Below, piece after piece: positions 1 through 5,505 of a DNA stretch of 26,414 nucleotides. Position 1 is the first letter of the stretch. Each line of letters starts with the position of its first letter. A program made the position numbers and the translations under genes. Source of the DNA: a virus; IMG/VR virus record IMGVR_UViG_3300042401_000332, positions 1 through 26,414 of that record. One strand, 5' to 3'. Below the pieces are notes generated by a model. That model did not search any database and was not told where the DNA came from. It worked only from the letters and a program-made list of their open reading frames with translations.

Positions 1-13
1 AATAAATAAATAT

Positions 14-301
14 ATGAGTTCAATAATTAATTTAAGCATTGATTTGTCAAAGGTGGATAAATCTAAATTAGTAGACGGGAAGTATTTAAATACTCAAATC
101 TTTGTGAATGATGACACACGATACGGAAACAACGTATCAATGGCATATAGCCAAAGTAAAGAAGAACGTGAAAGTAAAGTTCAAAAACAATACATCGCAA
201 ACGGTAGAGTAGTTTTCACAGATGGAGCTATCAAAGTAGCTGAAAAGGAAGTTGAAAACGTGGTTAAAACACAAGAAACAAGTTCGGATTTGCCTTTTTG
301 A
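14..301 (+). CDS. SSB-like small DNA-binding protein
   Basis: This 95-residue protein ends in SSDLPF, which resembles the acidic C-terminal tip (DDDIPF type) that bacterial and phage single-stranded DNA-binding proteins use to recruit partners. The body contains short beta-like stretches (residues 24-32 and 58-72) and a charged KEERE segment, consistent with a small OB-like fold, though no family signature proves it. Similar short proteins with a DLPF tail recur in Bacteroidota phages. The ATG at 14 follows an A/T-only stretch with no Shine-Dalgarno, as usual for this group. The gene ends just before a terminator at 325-354, so it closes a transcription unit that began left of the window. Binding to single-stranded DNA is inferred mainly from the tail. 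Confidence 0.6.
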   Translation: MSSIINLSIDLSKVDKSKLVDGKYLNTQIFVNDDTRYGNNVSMAYSQSKEERESKVQKQYIANGRVVFTDGAIKVAEKEVENVVKTQETSSDLPF

Positions 302-324
302 TATAAAATAATTTAACATTTAAT

Positions 325-354
325 AACCTAGCTTGTAATGAGTTAGGTTTTTTT
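325..354 (+). terminator. Rho-independent terminator after the SSB-like gene
   Basis: AACCTAGCT pairs with AGTTAGGTT (9 bp including one G-U wobble) around a 7-nt loop, followed directly by a run of T to 354. It separates the SSB-like gene from the promoter and leader that follow. Confidence 0.85.
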
Positions 355-411
355 ATGCAAAATAATTAAAAATAATTTACTATTTCATGTAATTAATTAA
401 ATATAATTACG

Positions 412-419
412 TAGATTTG
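412..419 (+). promoter_or_regulatory. Bacteroidota-type promoter (-7 box)
   Basis: TAGATTTG matches the Bacteroidota sigma-A -7 consensus TAnnTTTG and is followed by CTTCAT, as at the promoter at 10312. The start of transcription would fall near 424-427. No clear -33 TTG is seen at the usual distance. The position, just after a terminator and before a long leader, supports a real promoter. Confidence 0.65.
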
Positions 420-434
420 CTTCATCAATCAAAC

Positions 435-497
435 ATGGTTGAAACGTTCTTTACTTCTAAGGTTAACATTATACAAGATAAAAGCGAAATTAAGTAG
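435..497 (+). CDS. Possible 20-codon leader peptide upstream of the ribozyme
   Basis: An ATG at 435 opens a 20-residue reading frame starting MVETFF and ending KSEIK, with TAG at 495-497. It lies about 10 nt after the predicted transcription start and stops 4 nt before the outer strand of the hammerhead ribozyme. Its position suggests a leader peptide whose translation could affect folding of the downstream RNA, but an ORF this short could occur by chance. No peptide family is recognised. Confidence 0.3.
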   Translation: MVETFFTSKVNIIQDKSEIK

Positions 498-501
498 CGG
501 T

Positions 502-566
502 GTTTACCAAATCTTATTAAGGTGTGTGCCTTAACTGATGAGTTCAAAAGAACGAAAAGATTAAAC
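502..566 (+). ncRNA. Type III hammerhead self-cleaving ribozyme
   Basis: All conserved core positions of a hammerhead are present. Stem I is TTAAGG (517-522) with CCTTAA (529-534) and loop TGTGTG. The CTGATGA core is 535-541. Stem II is GTTC (542-545) with GAAC (550-553) and loop AAAA, giving the required G10.1-C11.1 pair. GAA is 554-556. Stem III is AATCTT (510-515) with AAGATT (557-562), starting with the required U16.1-A15.1 pair, and extends across an ACCA bulge by GTTT (502-505) with AAAC (563-566). The cleavage triplet is TTA (514-516), which satisfies NUH, so cleavage is predicted after A516. Helix III is the open one, making it type III. It sits in the 5' leader, 16 nt before the gene at 582, so cleavage would leave an mRNA with a 5'-OH beginning in the stem I hairpin. 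Activity is inferred, not shown. Confidence 0.93.
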
Positions 567-581
567 TAAAAAATATAAATT

Positions 582-866
582 ATGGAAATGATGACATTTA
601 ACAAAGCAGTTGAGCAATACGAATTATATAAATCAGATATTGCAAGTATTAAAAAAGTAGCTGAAATAGATAATTTAAAAGAAATATCTGCTATTGCTTA
701 TGAATATTACCAAGAAAAGTTAAGAAGTATTCAAAGCGAATGGAATGAGTTTTACAAAGAAACTGTTTATTTTGATGAAATAAACGCTTCAAAGACAGTT
801 TATAAATATTGGAAAGGTTATGAAATGTCAAGAGACTATTCATACGGTATAGGTATATCAAACTAA
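582..866 (+). CDS. Hypothetical protein, first gene after the ribozyme
   Basis: This 94-residue protein is not recognised. It is mostly predicted helix with many charged residues and aromatic-rich segments (YEYYQ near residue 41, YKYWKGYEM near 74). There is no signal peptide or membrane segment. It starts with M-E-M-M; the ATG at 582 is chosen because it lies exactly 16 nt after a CTAAAAAATATAAATT element that resembles those before the next genes. It is the gene whose mRNA the hammerhead at 502-566 would process, so it heads the early operon. An early host-takeover or regulatory role would fit this place, but nothing in the sequence says which. Confidence 0.75.
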   Translation: MEMMTFNKAVEQYELYKSDIASIKKVAEIDNLKEISAIAYEYYQEKLRSIQSEWNEFYKETVYFDEINASKTVYKYWKGYEMSRDYSYGIGISN

Positions 867-878
867 AAATTAGAAAAT
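863..878 (+). repeat. Start-upstream repeat, copy 2
   Basis: CTAAAAATTAGAAAAT lies immediately before the ATG at 879. Near-identical 16-mers precede the ATGs at 582, 1207 and 1466 at the same distance. It overlaps the TAA stop of the previous gene. CTAA and TTAG can pair weakly. It is probably a translation-initiation element or a duplicated gene-start cassette. Confidence 0.6.
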
Positions 879-1190
879 ATGAACATTTTACAAAAAATTA
901 AAAAATTCGCTGATGATAATAATACTGAATTTAATATATCAGGAAGCAATAGAACAAAAATACATTTTGGTAAGGTTATAAATAATCCTTATAAAATAAT
1001 TAGCAGCAATAATAATACAGTTATTTTTAATCATGTCATGGATAGACTAATACAAGATAAAGAAAAATGCCAAAAATTTACTCAAACAATTAATGGATAT
1101 ATAGCTTTATATATAGATGGAAATTTTAAATTAGAAATCGAAAGAAATTTTAATGGGTACAATACAATATGTGTTTATAAACTTAAATAA
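879..1190 (+). CDS. Hypothetical protein
   Basis: This 103-residue, Asn- and Lys-rich protein is not recognised. An N-terminal amphipathic helix (KIKKFADDNN) precedes alternating beta-like segments through residues 18-100, including a GYIALYIDGNFKLEIER strand pair. It has no membrane segment, signal or metal-binding cluster. It follows the 582 gene by 12 nt and shares its start-upstream 16-mer, so it is cotranscribed with the other early genes. Confidence 0.72.
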   Translation: MNILQKIKKFADDNNTEFNISGSNRTKIHFGKVINNPYKIISSNNNTVIFNHVMDRLIQDKEKCQKFTQTINGYIALYIDGNFKLEIERNFNGYNTICVYKLK

Positions 1191-1206
1191 CTAAAAATTA
1201 GAAATT
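1191..1206 (+). repeat. Start-upstream repeat, copy 3
   Basis: CTAAAAATTAGAAATT directly precedes the ATG at 1207. It differs from the copies at 863 and 1450 by one base each. Confidence 0.6.
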
Positions 1207-1410
1207 ATGACAACTACATACACATACACAACTAAAAAAGGAAATAACGTTGAAGTATTCGATACAAAAGGTTATGTAACATTAACTAGAGATGGTAAAT
1301 TTATTTACGAACACCAGTTCTCTACAATGGGGGTTAAATTACAAGAAATTGAATTACAAAAAGCATTACTTAAAAACAATGTTGAATTTACAAGAGTAGA
1401 AAATAACTAA
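1207..1410 (+). CDS. Hypothetical small protein
   Basis: This 67-residue protein reads as a beta-meander followed by a helix: TYTYTTKKGNNVEVFDTKGY, then TLTRDGKFIYEH, then a helix around residues 41-60 (QEIELQKALLKNN). There are no cysteines and no hydrophobic segment, so a small soluble protein is likely. It is not recognised as a named family. It lies in the early operon between two 16-mer start elements and uses the ATG placed directly after the first. Confidence 0.72.
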   Translation: MTTTYTYTTKKGNNVEVFDTKGYVTLTRDGKFIYEHQFSTMGVKLQEIELQKALLKNNVEFTRVENN

Positions 1411-1421
1411 AATAATCAGGG

Positions 1422-1438
1422 GTGCGACTGTAACGCAC
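1422..1438 (+). other. Small intergenic hairpin
   Basis: GTGCG (1422-1426) pairs with CGCAC (1434-1438) around a 7-nt loop, a GC-rich stem in a very AT-rich gap between two early genes. There is no following T run, so it is not a terminator. It could be an mRNA processing or stability element. Confidence 0.45.
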
Positions 1439-1449
1439 ATTTAACAAAA

Positions 1450-1465
1450 CTAAAATTTAGAAATT
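1450..1465 (+). repeat. Start-upstream repeat, copy 4
   Basis: CTAAAATTTAGAAATT directly precedes the ATG at 1466. The CTAAA/TTTAG half-palindrome is perfect in this copy. Confidence 0.6.
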
Positions 1466-1672
1466 ATGACACACAAAAGGCACATTGAATTTAAAGGAAT
1501 CGAGTTAACAGTTGTTTACCAAGTGTTAGTTTACGAAAGCCACTTTGGTTTAGAAATTCACGAGATATACGTTAGAGATTCAAAAACGGATATTATAGAT
1601 ATGTTAGATGTTCAACTGCATTTAATAGAGGAAGTATTAGAAAACGAATTAAGTCCACGCCATGAGATATAA
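1466..1672 (+). CDS. Hypothetical small protein
   Basis: This 68-residue acidic protein is not recognised. Residues 8-27 look like two strands of a beta hairpin (FKGIELTVVYQVLVYES), followed by HEIYVRD and a C-terminal helix rich in Leu and Glu (residues 45-62). It could be a small dimeric regulator, but there is no diagnostic motif. Its end overlaps the start of the next small gene by 11 nt, which indicates translational coupling. Confidence 0.72.
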   Translation: MTHKRHIEFKGIELTVVYQVLVYESHFGLEIHEIYVRDSKTDIIDMLDVQLHLIEEVLENELSPRHEI

Positions 1673-1841
1673 CGAAGACTGGTTAATTAACCAATACCAA
1701 AAAAGAATTGAGATTTATCAGGAATTGAAAATTAATAACGCTTCAAATCCTAACGAATTAAGAAAGTTAAGAGCGTTAATAATAGCTACAGAAGAATTTA
1801 TAAAAGATTTAAACGATTTAAAAGAAGCAAGAGATGTATAA
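1662..1841 (+). CDS. Hypothetical 59-residue helical protein
   Basis: An ATG at 1662 opens a 59-codon frame (MRYNEDWLINQ...LKEARDV) that overlaps the previous stop by 11 nt and the next start by 8 nt, closing what would otherwise be a gap in the operon. The composition suggests two amphipathic helices (residues 5-24 and 31-57) rich in Lys, Glu and Leu, like a short coiled coil. No family is recognised. The tight overlaps on both sides are the main support that it is translated. Confidence 0.72.
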   Translation: MRYNEDWLINQYQKRIEIYQELKINNASNPNELRKLRALIIATEEFIKDLNDLKEARDV

Positions 1842-2193
1842 ATTTGAACTACCATATCAGTACCGTATAATGAGAATATGCGGTTCTGAACTTAAAAAAA
1901 CTGAACATATATTTAGAGTTAAAACAATTATCCAAAAGCATAAAATTAGTTTAGTTAGTAGAAATAGAGATTTAGTCTTTAAAAGACAGTTGTTAATGTG
2001 GTATCTACGAAATAACACTAATCTAAACCTTAAAAGAATTGGTTTAATATGTGGCAAAAAAGACCACGCTACAGTATTACATGGAGTTAAAACAGTAGAT
2101 AATTATTTAGAATATAACGACAAAGTATTTAAAGAAACAGTAGATGAAATAAACACAGAATTAAAAGCAATATTCACTATTAAAGCATTTTAA
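1834..2193 (+). CDS. DnaA domain IV-like DNA-binding protein
   Basis: This 119-residue protein matches the C-terminal DNA-binding domain of the bacterial initiator DnaA. A helix like DnaA's SR(x)n-ARQ-YL helix (SRNRDLVFKRQ, residues 42-52, then WYLR) is followed by IGLICGKKDHATVLHG (69-84), the DnaA signature usually written G-x-x-DH(S/T)TVLHA. In DnaA this segment contacts the DnaA box. The AAA+ ATPase and oligomerisation domains are absent, so it can bind DNA but not melt an origin by itself. It may act as a regulator, or compete with host DnaA for its boxes. Its target is unknown. It overlaps its neighbours on both sides. Confidence 0.85.
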   Translation: MYKFELPYQYRIMRICGSELKKTEHIFRVKTIIQKHKISLVSRNRDLVFKRQLLMWYLRNNTNLNLKRIGLICGKKDHATVLHGVKTVDNYLEYNDKVFKETVDEINTELKAIFTIKAF

Positions 2194-2194
2194 G

Positions 2195-2365
2195 ATGAAA
2201 CTATTTAAAACTAAAAAAGTAAAAAAAGCAGATTGGAGCGAAAACGTTTACATTCCTAAAAATAATGGAGTTACTAAATCAGTTTCTCAATTATGGTGGG
2301 AGCAGTCAGGTAATTTCAATTCAAGTTTGTACGATAGATTAATGATAATTAAACATAGTAAGTAA
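2195..2365 (+). CDS. Hypothetical 56-residue protein
   Basis: An ATG at 2195, one base after the previous stop codon, opens a 56-codon frame that ends in a TAATG overlap with the next gene. The N-terminus is strongly basic (KLFKTKKVKKADW) and the middle contains SQLWWEQSGNF. No family is recognised. Support comes from the exact fit between its neighbours and from codon use like theirs. Confidence 0.7.
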   Translation: MKLFKTKKVKKADWSENVYIPKNNGVTKSVSQLWWEQSGNFNSSLYDRLMIIKHSK

Positions 2366-2583
2366 TGACAGCAGTAGATTTTTTAATGGATAAACTATTT
2401 GACCCATCATTTGATAATAAAAAACAAATTGAATGGTTTGAACAAGCTAAAGAAATGGAAAAGCAACAAATAATTGAAGCTCATGGAGATAAGCAAAGAC
2501 TTAAAAGTAATCCAAATTCAATTGTAACGTATGGCTACACATATAATGGAGAAATGTATTATAATGATAAATTTAATAAGTAA
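2365..2583 (+). CDS. Conserved Bacteroidota phage small protein (AKEMEKQQI type)
   Basis: This 72-residue protein carries TAVDFLMDKL near the N-terminus, the helical stretch FEQAKEMEKQQIIEAHGDKQR (residues 25-45) and a tyrosine-rich tail. Proteins with a TAVEWL start and an AKEMEKQQI core are frequent in Flavobacteriaceae phages, always of unknown function. It begins and ends in TAATG overlaps, so it is translationally coupled to both neighbours. No enzymatic motif is seen. Confidence 0.78.
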   Translation: MTAVDFLMDKLFDPSFDNKKQIEWFEQAKEMEKQQIIEAHGDKQRLKSNPNSIVTYGYTYNGEMYYNDKFNK

Positions 2584-2822
2584 TGGAAAGAATTAAAAAC
2601 AAAGCAGAAGAGTTGGTTAACAATATGTATAATTGTGATAAATCAACACCTAATGAAGCAATGGCAATGCTTTATAATCATGCAATACAATGTGCATTGA
2701 TATGTGTTGATGAGATAATACAAACTTCTGCATTAGATGAAGATTATAAAGGTTGGGATAGATTAAATTCAACACATAGAAAATATTGGGATGAAGTTTA
2801 TAAATTAATAGAAGAAATGTAA
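2583..2822 (+). CDS. Conserved Bacteroidota phage small protein (KAEELV/CALICVDEI type)
   Basis: This 79-residue protein has a KAEELVNNMY helix at the N-terminus, the central segment HAIQCALICVDEIIQ (residues 33-47) and a C-terminal region ending YWDEVYKLIEEM. The same layout, with a CALI-VDEI core followed by a linker and a YW-EV helix, recurs in phages of Bacteroidota and often sits beside the AKEMEKQQI-type protein, as here. The function is unknown. The hydrophobic core is too short and charged for a membrane span. Confidence 0.78.
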   Translation: MERIKNKAEELVNNMYNCDKSTPNEAMAMLYNHAIQCALICVDEIIQTSALDEDYKGWDRLNSTHRKYWDEVYKLIEEM

Positions 2823-3067
2823 TGACAAAAAACGGAGGAATAAGCGAAGAAACAAGAATTGAAAATAAAGCGATTAGAGAAAGTATTTATTTATTAGAAA
2901 GTACTTATGTAGCTAAAGGCGAAAAAGGTCGTAGAATCATATCTAAAATGCTAATAAACGAATTTAATATGTGCAACACTTCATTAAATTTATGGTTAAA
3001 TAGACATATCGACTTTAAACAAGAAAATTTAAACAGAGTAAAAGAATTTTTAAAACAAATAAAATGA
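2822..3067 (+). CDS. Hypothetical protein, possible HTH
   Basis: This 81-residue protein is helical and basic toward its C-terminus. Residues 37-66 (KGRRIISKMLINEFNMCN then LNLWLNRHIDF) could form a helix-turn-helix-like arrangement, but no clear HTH signature is seen. It starts in a TAATG overlap and its stop is embedded in the ATGA start of the next gene. It is not recognised as a named family; DNA binding is only a suggestion. Confidence 0.7.
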   Translation: MTKNGGISEETRIENKAIRESIYLLESTYVAKGEKGRRIISKMLINEFNMCNTSLNLWLNRHIDFKQENLNRVKEFLKQIK

Positions 3068-3303
3068 TTAAAATATATTTATTAGCATTCACATTATTTG
3101 CGTTAATAGTGATTATTTGTTTCATGGTTGTTCAAACTGTAAACGTACGTAGAGAAATGAAGCAATTAACAGAAGATTATTTAAAACCTAGAAACGATAG
3201 TTTTATTAATCCAAAAGTTAATATTTCAGATACAATTGAGGATTTAGAAAAAGAAGAAAGGTTTTTTAATTGGATGGAAAATGAGAACAAGAATAATAAT
3301 TAA
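3064..3303 (+). CDS. Small inner-membrane protein
   Basis: This 79-residue protein has one strongly hydrophobic N-terminal segment (residues 3-23, YLLAFTLFALIVIICFMVV) followed by a basic VRRE boundary and a charged, acidic soluble tail. This predicts one membrane span with the tail most likely in the cytoplasm. Early phage membrane proteins of this size often alter host physiology or exclude other phages, but nothing identifies a specific job. It starts with an ATGA overlap, and the next small gene begins inside its 3' end. Confidence 0.75.
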   Translation: MIKIYLLAFTLFALIVIICFMVVQTVNVRREMKQLTEDYLKPRNDSFINPKVNISDTIEDLEKEERFFNWMENENKNNN

Positions 3304-3418
3304 AGAATGGTCAAGAGCCATGATAAGAAAGCAAAGGTTTTTTAGAAAGGATTTTAAAGCATTTGCAGTAAGTAAAAAGTGTTGTGGTTGGTATGTAAAT
3401 AATGAAGAAAATGACTAA
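3281..3418 (+). CDS. Hypothetical 45-residue basic protein
   Basis: An ATG at 3281 opens a 45-codon frame overlapping the previous gene by 23 nt. The product is very basic (RTRIIIKEWSRAMIRKQRFFRKDFK), with a CC pair near the C-terminus. It could bind nucleic acid by charge. No family is recognised. Translation is inferred from gene packing: without it there would be a gap. Confidence 0.55.
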   Translation: MRTRIIIKEWSRAMIRKQRFFRKDFKAFAVSKKCCGWYVNNEEND

Positions 3419-3521
3419 AGTAAAATGTAAATCATTAGAACCAAATTCAGTTGATTTAAAATGTAAGCAAATTACAAAAGAAGAAATATTAAAAGAATTT
3501 ATAAAAAAACTAAAAAAATGA
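3402..3521 (+). CDS. Hypothetical 39-residue protein
   Basis: This frame runs from ATG 3402 (or the in-frame ATG 3411) to a TGA that forms an ATGA overlap with the next gene at 3518. The product is Lys-rich with two cysteines (CKSLE and LKCKQ) and ends in a KKLKK tail. The role is unknown. Support is positional; the start is uncertain by three codons. Confidence 0.5.
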   Translation: MKKMTKVKCKSLEPNSVDLKCKQITKEEILKEFIKKLKK

Positions 3522-3772
3522 TTGAAACAAACCATAAAAAACTATTTGCTTGTTGTATTATGATGCCAGTATTAGCTGATTTTTTAGAAGATGTTTTAAA
3601 CGATGAACAAATGCGAGATGATATAATAGATAAACATTTGGCAAATAATATTAAAACGGTAATTAAAAAGCTAATTAAAGCAGATAGCAGATTAATTGAT
3701 AATGCAGATATACAAAGCATTGAAGAACAGAATAACGTTAAATTAAAATTAAGACAATTTTTTGAATTATGA
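3518..3772 (+). CDS. Hypothetical protein
   Basis: This 84-residue, all-helical protein has a mildly hydrophobic N-terminal part (FACCIMMPVLADFLEDVL, residues 10-27), too polar at its end for a confident membrane span, then alternating acidic and basic helices to KLRQFFEL. No family is recognised. ATGA-type overlaps on both sides place it firmly in the early operon. Confidence 0.72.
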   Translation: MIETNHKKLFACCIMMPVLADFLEDVLNDEQMRDDIIDKHLANNIKTVIKKLIKADSRLIDNADIQSIEEQNNVKLKLRQFFEL

Positions 3773-4164
3773 TAGCAGTACACAAAGAATTAAAGTTTAA
3801 AGTTAAAGTAACTAGACTTAACAAAGATAAATTTACAGGAACAGTAACAGAAAGTGATAGTATAATATATCCAATTTCATATTACGGGACTAGTTTTGAC
3901 AGTTCACAATATTCATTTTATTCTGAACCTGGAGATTACGGATATACTAAAACAGAAGTAGAAACAAGTGATTTAAAGACACCTAAACACTACGATAATA
4001 GCAAAGGTTCACTTTATAAGTTTGCAAATGAACAAGGTCTTAATTCGTGGGAATTCGACATTTTAAAACGTACTATAAGAAGTCGTAAAAAAGGTAACTT
4101 CAAAGAAGATTTAGAAAAAACAATTGCAGTAATCCAACTTTATATAAAAGAATATGAAATTTGA
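3769..4164 (+). CDS. DUF3310-like phage protein
   Basis: The 131-residue product has a beta-rich N-terminal part (residues 1-75, with VTRLNKDKFTGTV and a Ser/Tyr-rich stretch) and a C-terminal domain with the layout of DUF3310: KHYDNSKGSLYKFANEQGL (about 79-97), an aromatic helix, SRKKGN and a final EDLEKTIAVIQLYIKEYE helix. In DUF3310 proteins the pattern is HY-(x)n-G-(x)n-R-KKG-ED-KA, widespread in phage early regions and sometimes loosely annotated as nucleotide kinase, without a proven function. The N-terminal extension is longer than usual. It overlaps the next tiny gene by 11 nt. Confidence 0.7.
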   Translation: MIAVHKELKFKVKVTRLNKDKFTGTVTESDSIIYPISYYGTSFDSSQYSFYSEPGDYGYTKTEVETSDLKTPKHYDNSKGSLYKFANEQGLNSWEFDILKRTIRSRKKGNFKEDLEKTIAVIQLYIKEYEI

Positions 4165-4261
4165 ATATTTAATTAAAACTTTAGAAACTTGCAAATTATA
4201 TGTAAGCGATAAAAAGAAAAAAGAAATCGATAAAAAGATAAAAGAATTAACTAAAAAGTAA
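4154..4261 (+). CDS. Hypothetical 35-residue lysine-rich protein
   Basis: An ATG at 4154 overlaps the end of the DUF3310-like gene and opens a 35-codon frame ending 25 nt before a terminator hairpin. The product is a short Lys-rich helix (VSDKKKKEIDKKIKEL). It would be the last gene of the early operon. Support is from position only. Confidence 0.5.
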   Translation: MKFEYLIKTLETCKLYVSDKKKKEIDKKIKELTKK

Positions 4262-4285
4262 ATTGTTAATAAAAATATTTAATTT

Positions 4286-4317
4286 AGCAACGTTATTAAG
4301 TTAGCGTTGCTTTTTTT
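4286..4317 (+). terminator. Rho-independent terminator ending the early operon
   Basis: AGCAACG (4286-4292) pairs with CGTTGCT (4305-4311) around a 12-nt loop and runs into seven T. It lies between the early small-gene cluster and the metallophosphoesterase gene. Confidence 0.88.
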
Positions 4318-4337
4318 ATGTATTAATTAATTGGTTT

Positions 4338-5456
4338 ATGGTTGAGAATATCGACAGAATAATGGAATTATACAGTTCCAACAACTCAAAGCGGGAAACT
4401 GCTCGTTTAATGTGCAAAGAATTAAATATTGAATTTAATGATAATAAACGAAGAAGTATATCTAAATTAATCAGCACTAGAGTTGATAAGGGGGTTATAG
4501 AAGAATGTAAAAAGAATGGTCTTGATTTTGAAAAAGCAACTAATTACTGGCATAAAGGTAAAAACTACTCAATACTTTTTAAAGAGGGAAAAGAAGTATT
4601 TAACTACGAAGATTTTAAAGAAGACTTTATCGGAAGCGTAAAAGATTTAAGACCTAACCACATTCAAATAATTAGAAATAAATCAGATGAGGATTCGCAT
4701 TGTTTGTTTATTTCGCCTAGTGATGTACATATAAACAAGTTATGTGATGCTTTTGAAACAGGTCAAGAGTACAACTCACAAATTGCAGTACAAAGAGTTA
4801 GAGATGCAGTTGCGAGTATAATAAAAAAGTCTGAAGGTTTCAACATTGATAAAATTATATTAATAGTTGGTAACGATATACTAAACACCGACAACACCAA
4901 AGGACAAACTACAAAGGGTACACAACAAGATACACATTTAAAGTGGTACTCAAGTTTTTTAATGGCTAAACAATTGTATATTGATATAATTCAAACACTT
5001 GTATCAATTGCAGATTTAGAAGTTGTTTACAACGTATCTAATCATGATGAAATGTCAGGTTTCTTCTTAATGGATTCTTTATATTCATGGTACAATAACC
5101 ATCCAAATATTGAGTTTAATAGAAGTCCATCACATAGAAAATATTCAATCTATGGTAAAAATCTAATCGGTACAACTCATGGCGATGGAGCAAAACAAAA
5201 TGATTTACCTTTGTTAATGTGTCATGAAGCAAGTGAATTTTGGCATAAATGTAAACACCGTTATTGGTTTACAAACCATATACATCATAAGACGTCAAAA
5301 GATATTATGAGCGTTCAAATAGAATCGTTAAGAAGTCCAAGTCCAGCAGATAGTTGGCACCACAAAAGTGGCTATCAGCATTCGCCTTTAGCTATTGAGG
5401 GTTTCTTATTCCATAAAGAGTTCGGGCAAGTCGCACGCTTAACGGTAATTTTTTAA
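4338..5456 (+). CDS. Calcineurin-like metallophosphoesterase
   Basis: The 372-residue protein carries the metallophosphoesterase motif set in order: DVH (D129, H131), GND with a downstream Asn (179-183), NHDE (235-238), THGD (H281) and NHIHH (H314, H316). These residues bind two metal ions in phosphatases and nucleases such as Mre11/SbcD and related phage enzymes. Residues 1-60 look like an added helical domain, possibly HTH (RETARLMCKELN then SISKLISTRVD). The substrate cannot be told; DNA metabolism is likely from the neighbouring replication genes. The ATG at 4338 follows the terminator by about 20 nt, and no convincing promoter lies in that gap, so transcription probably comes through the terminator or from an unseen promoter. 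Confidence 0.85.
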   Translation: MVENIDRIMELYSSNNSKRETARLMCKELNIEFNDNKRRSISKLISTRVDKGVIEECKKNGLDFEKATNYWHKGKNYSILFKEGKEVFNYEDFKEDFIGSVKDLRPNHIQIIRNKSDEDSHCLFISPSDVHINKLCDAFETGQEYNSQIAVQRVRDAVASIIKKSEGFNIDKIILIVGNDILNTDNTKGQTTKGTQQDTHLKWYSSFLMAKQLYIDIIQTLVSIADLEVVYNVSNHDEMSGFFLMDSLYSWYNNHPNIEFNRSPSHRKYSIYGKNLIGTTHGDGAKQNDLPLLMCHEASEFWHKCKHRYWFTNHIHHKTSKDIMSVQIESLRSPSPADSWHHKSGYQHSPLAIEGFLFHKEFGQVARLTVIF

Positions 5457-5457
5457 G

Positions 5458-5503
5458 CATATAACCTTAAAATAAAATTAAAATTTAAACATATAACCTT
5501 AAA
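5458..5503 (+). repeat. 14-bp direct repeat before the 5506 gene
   Basis: CATATAACCTTAAA occurs at 5458-5471 and 5490-5503, a 32-bp period. The second copy ends two bases before ATG 5506. It may be a duplicated start-region element or an operator pair. Confidence 0.7.
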
Positions 5504-5505
5504 TT

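Noticed and set aside
1929-1937. DnaA box-like TTATCCAAA
   Set aside because: It is a single imperfect match to TTATCCACA inside a coding region, with no cluster nearby.
1857-2057. Open frames on the - strand (for example 1857-2057, 7384-7614, 20106-20575, 23282-23554)
   Set aside because: All are mirror images of well-supported + strand genes, have Ser/Phe/Cys-rich composition typical of antisense reading, and lie in a window where every recognisable gene is on the + strand.
4280-4287. TAATTTAG before the terminator at 4286 as a promoter
   Set aside because: It deviates from TAnnTTTG, and the start point would fall inside the terminator hairpin.
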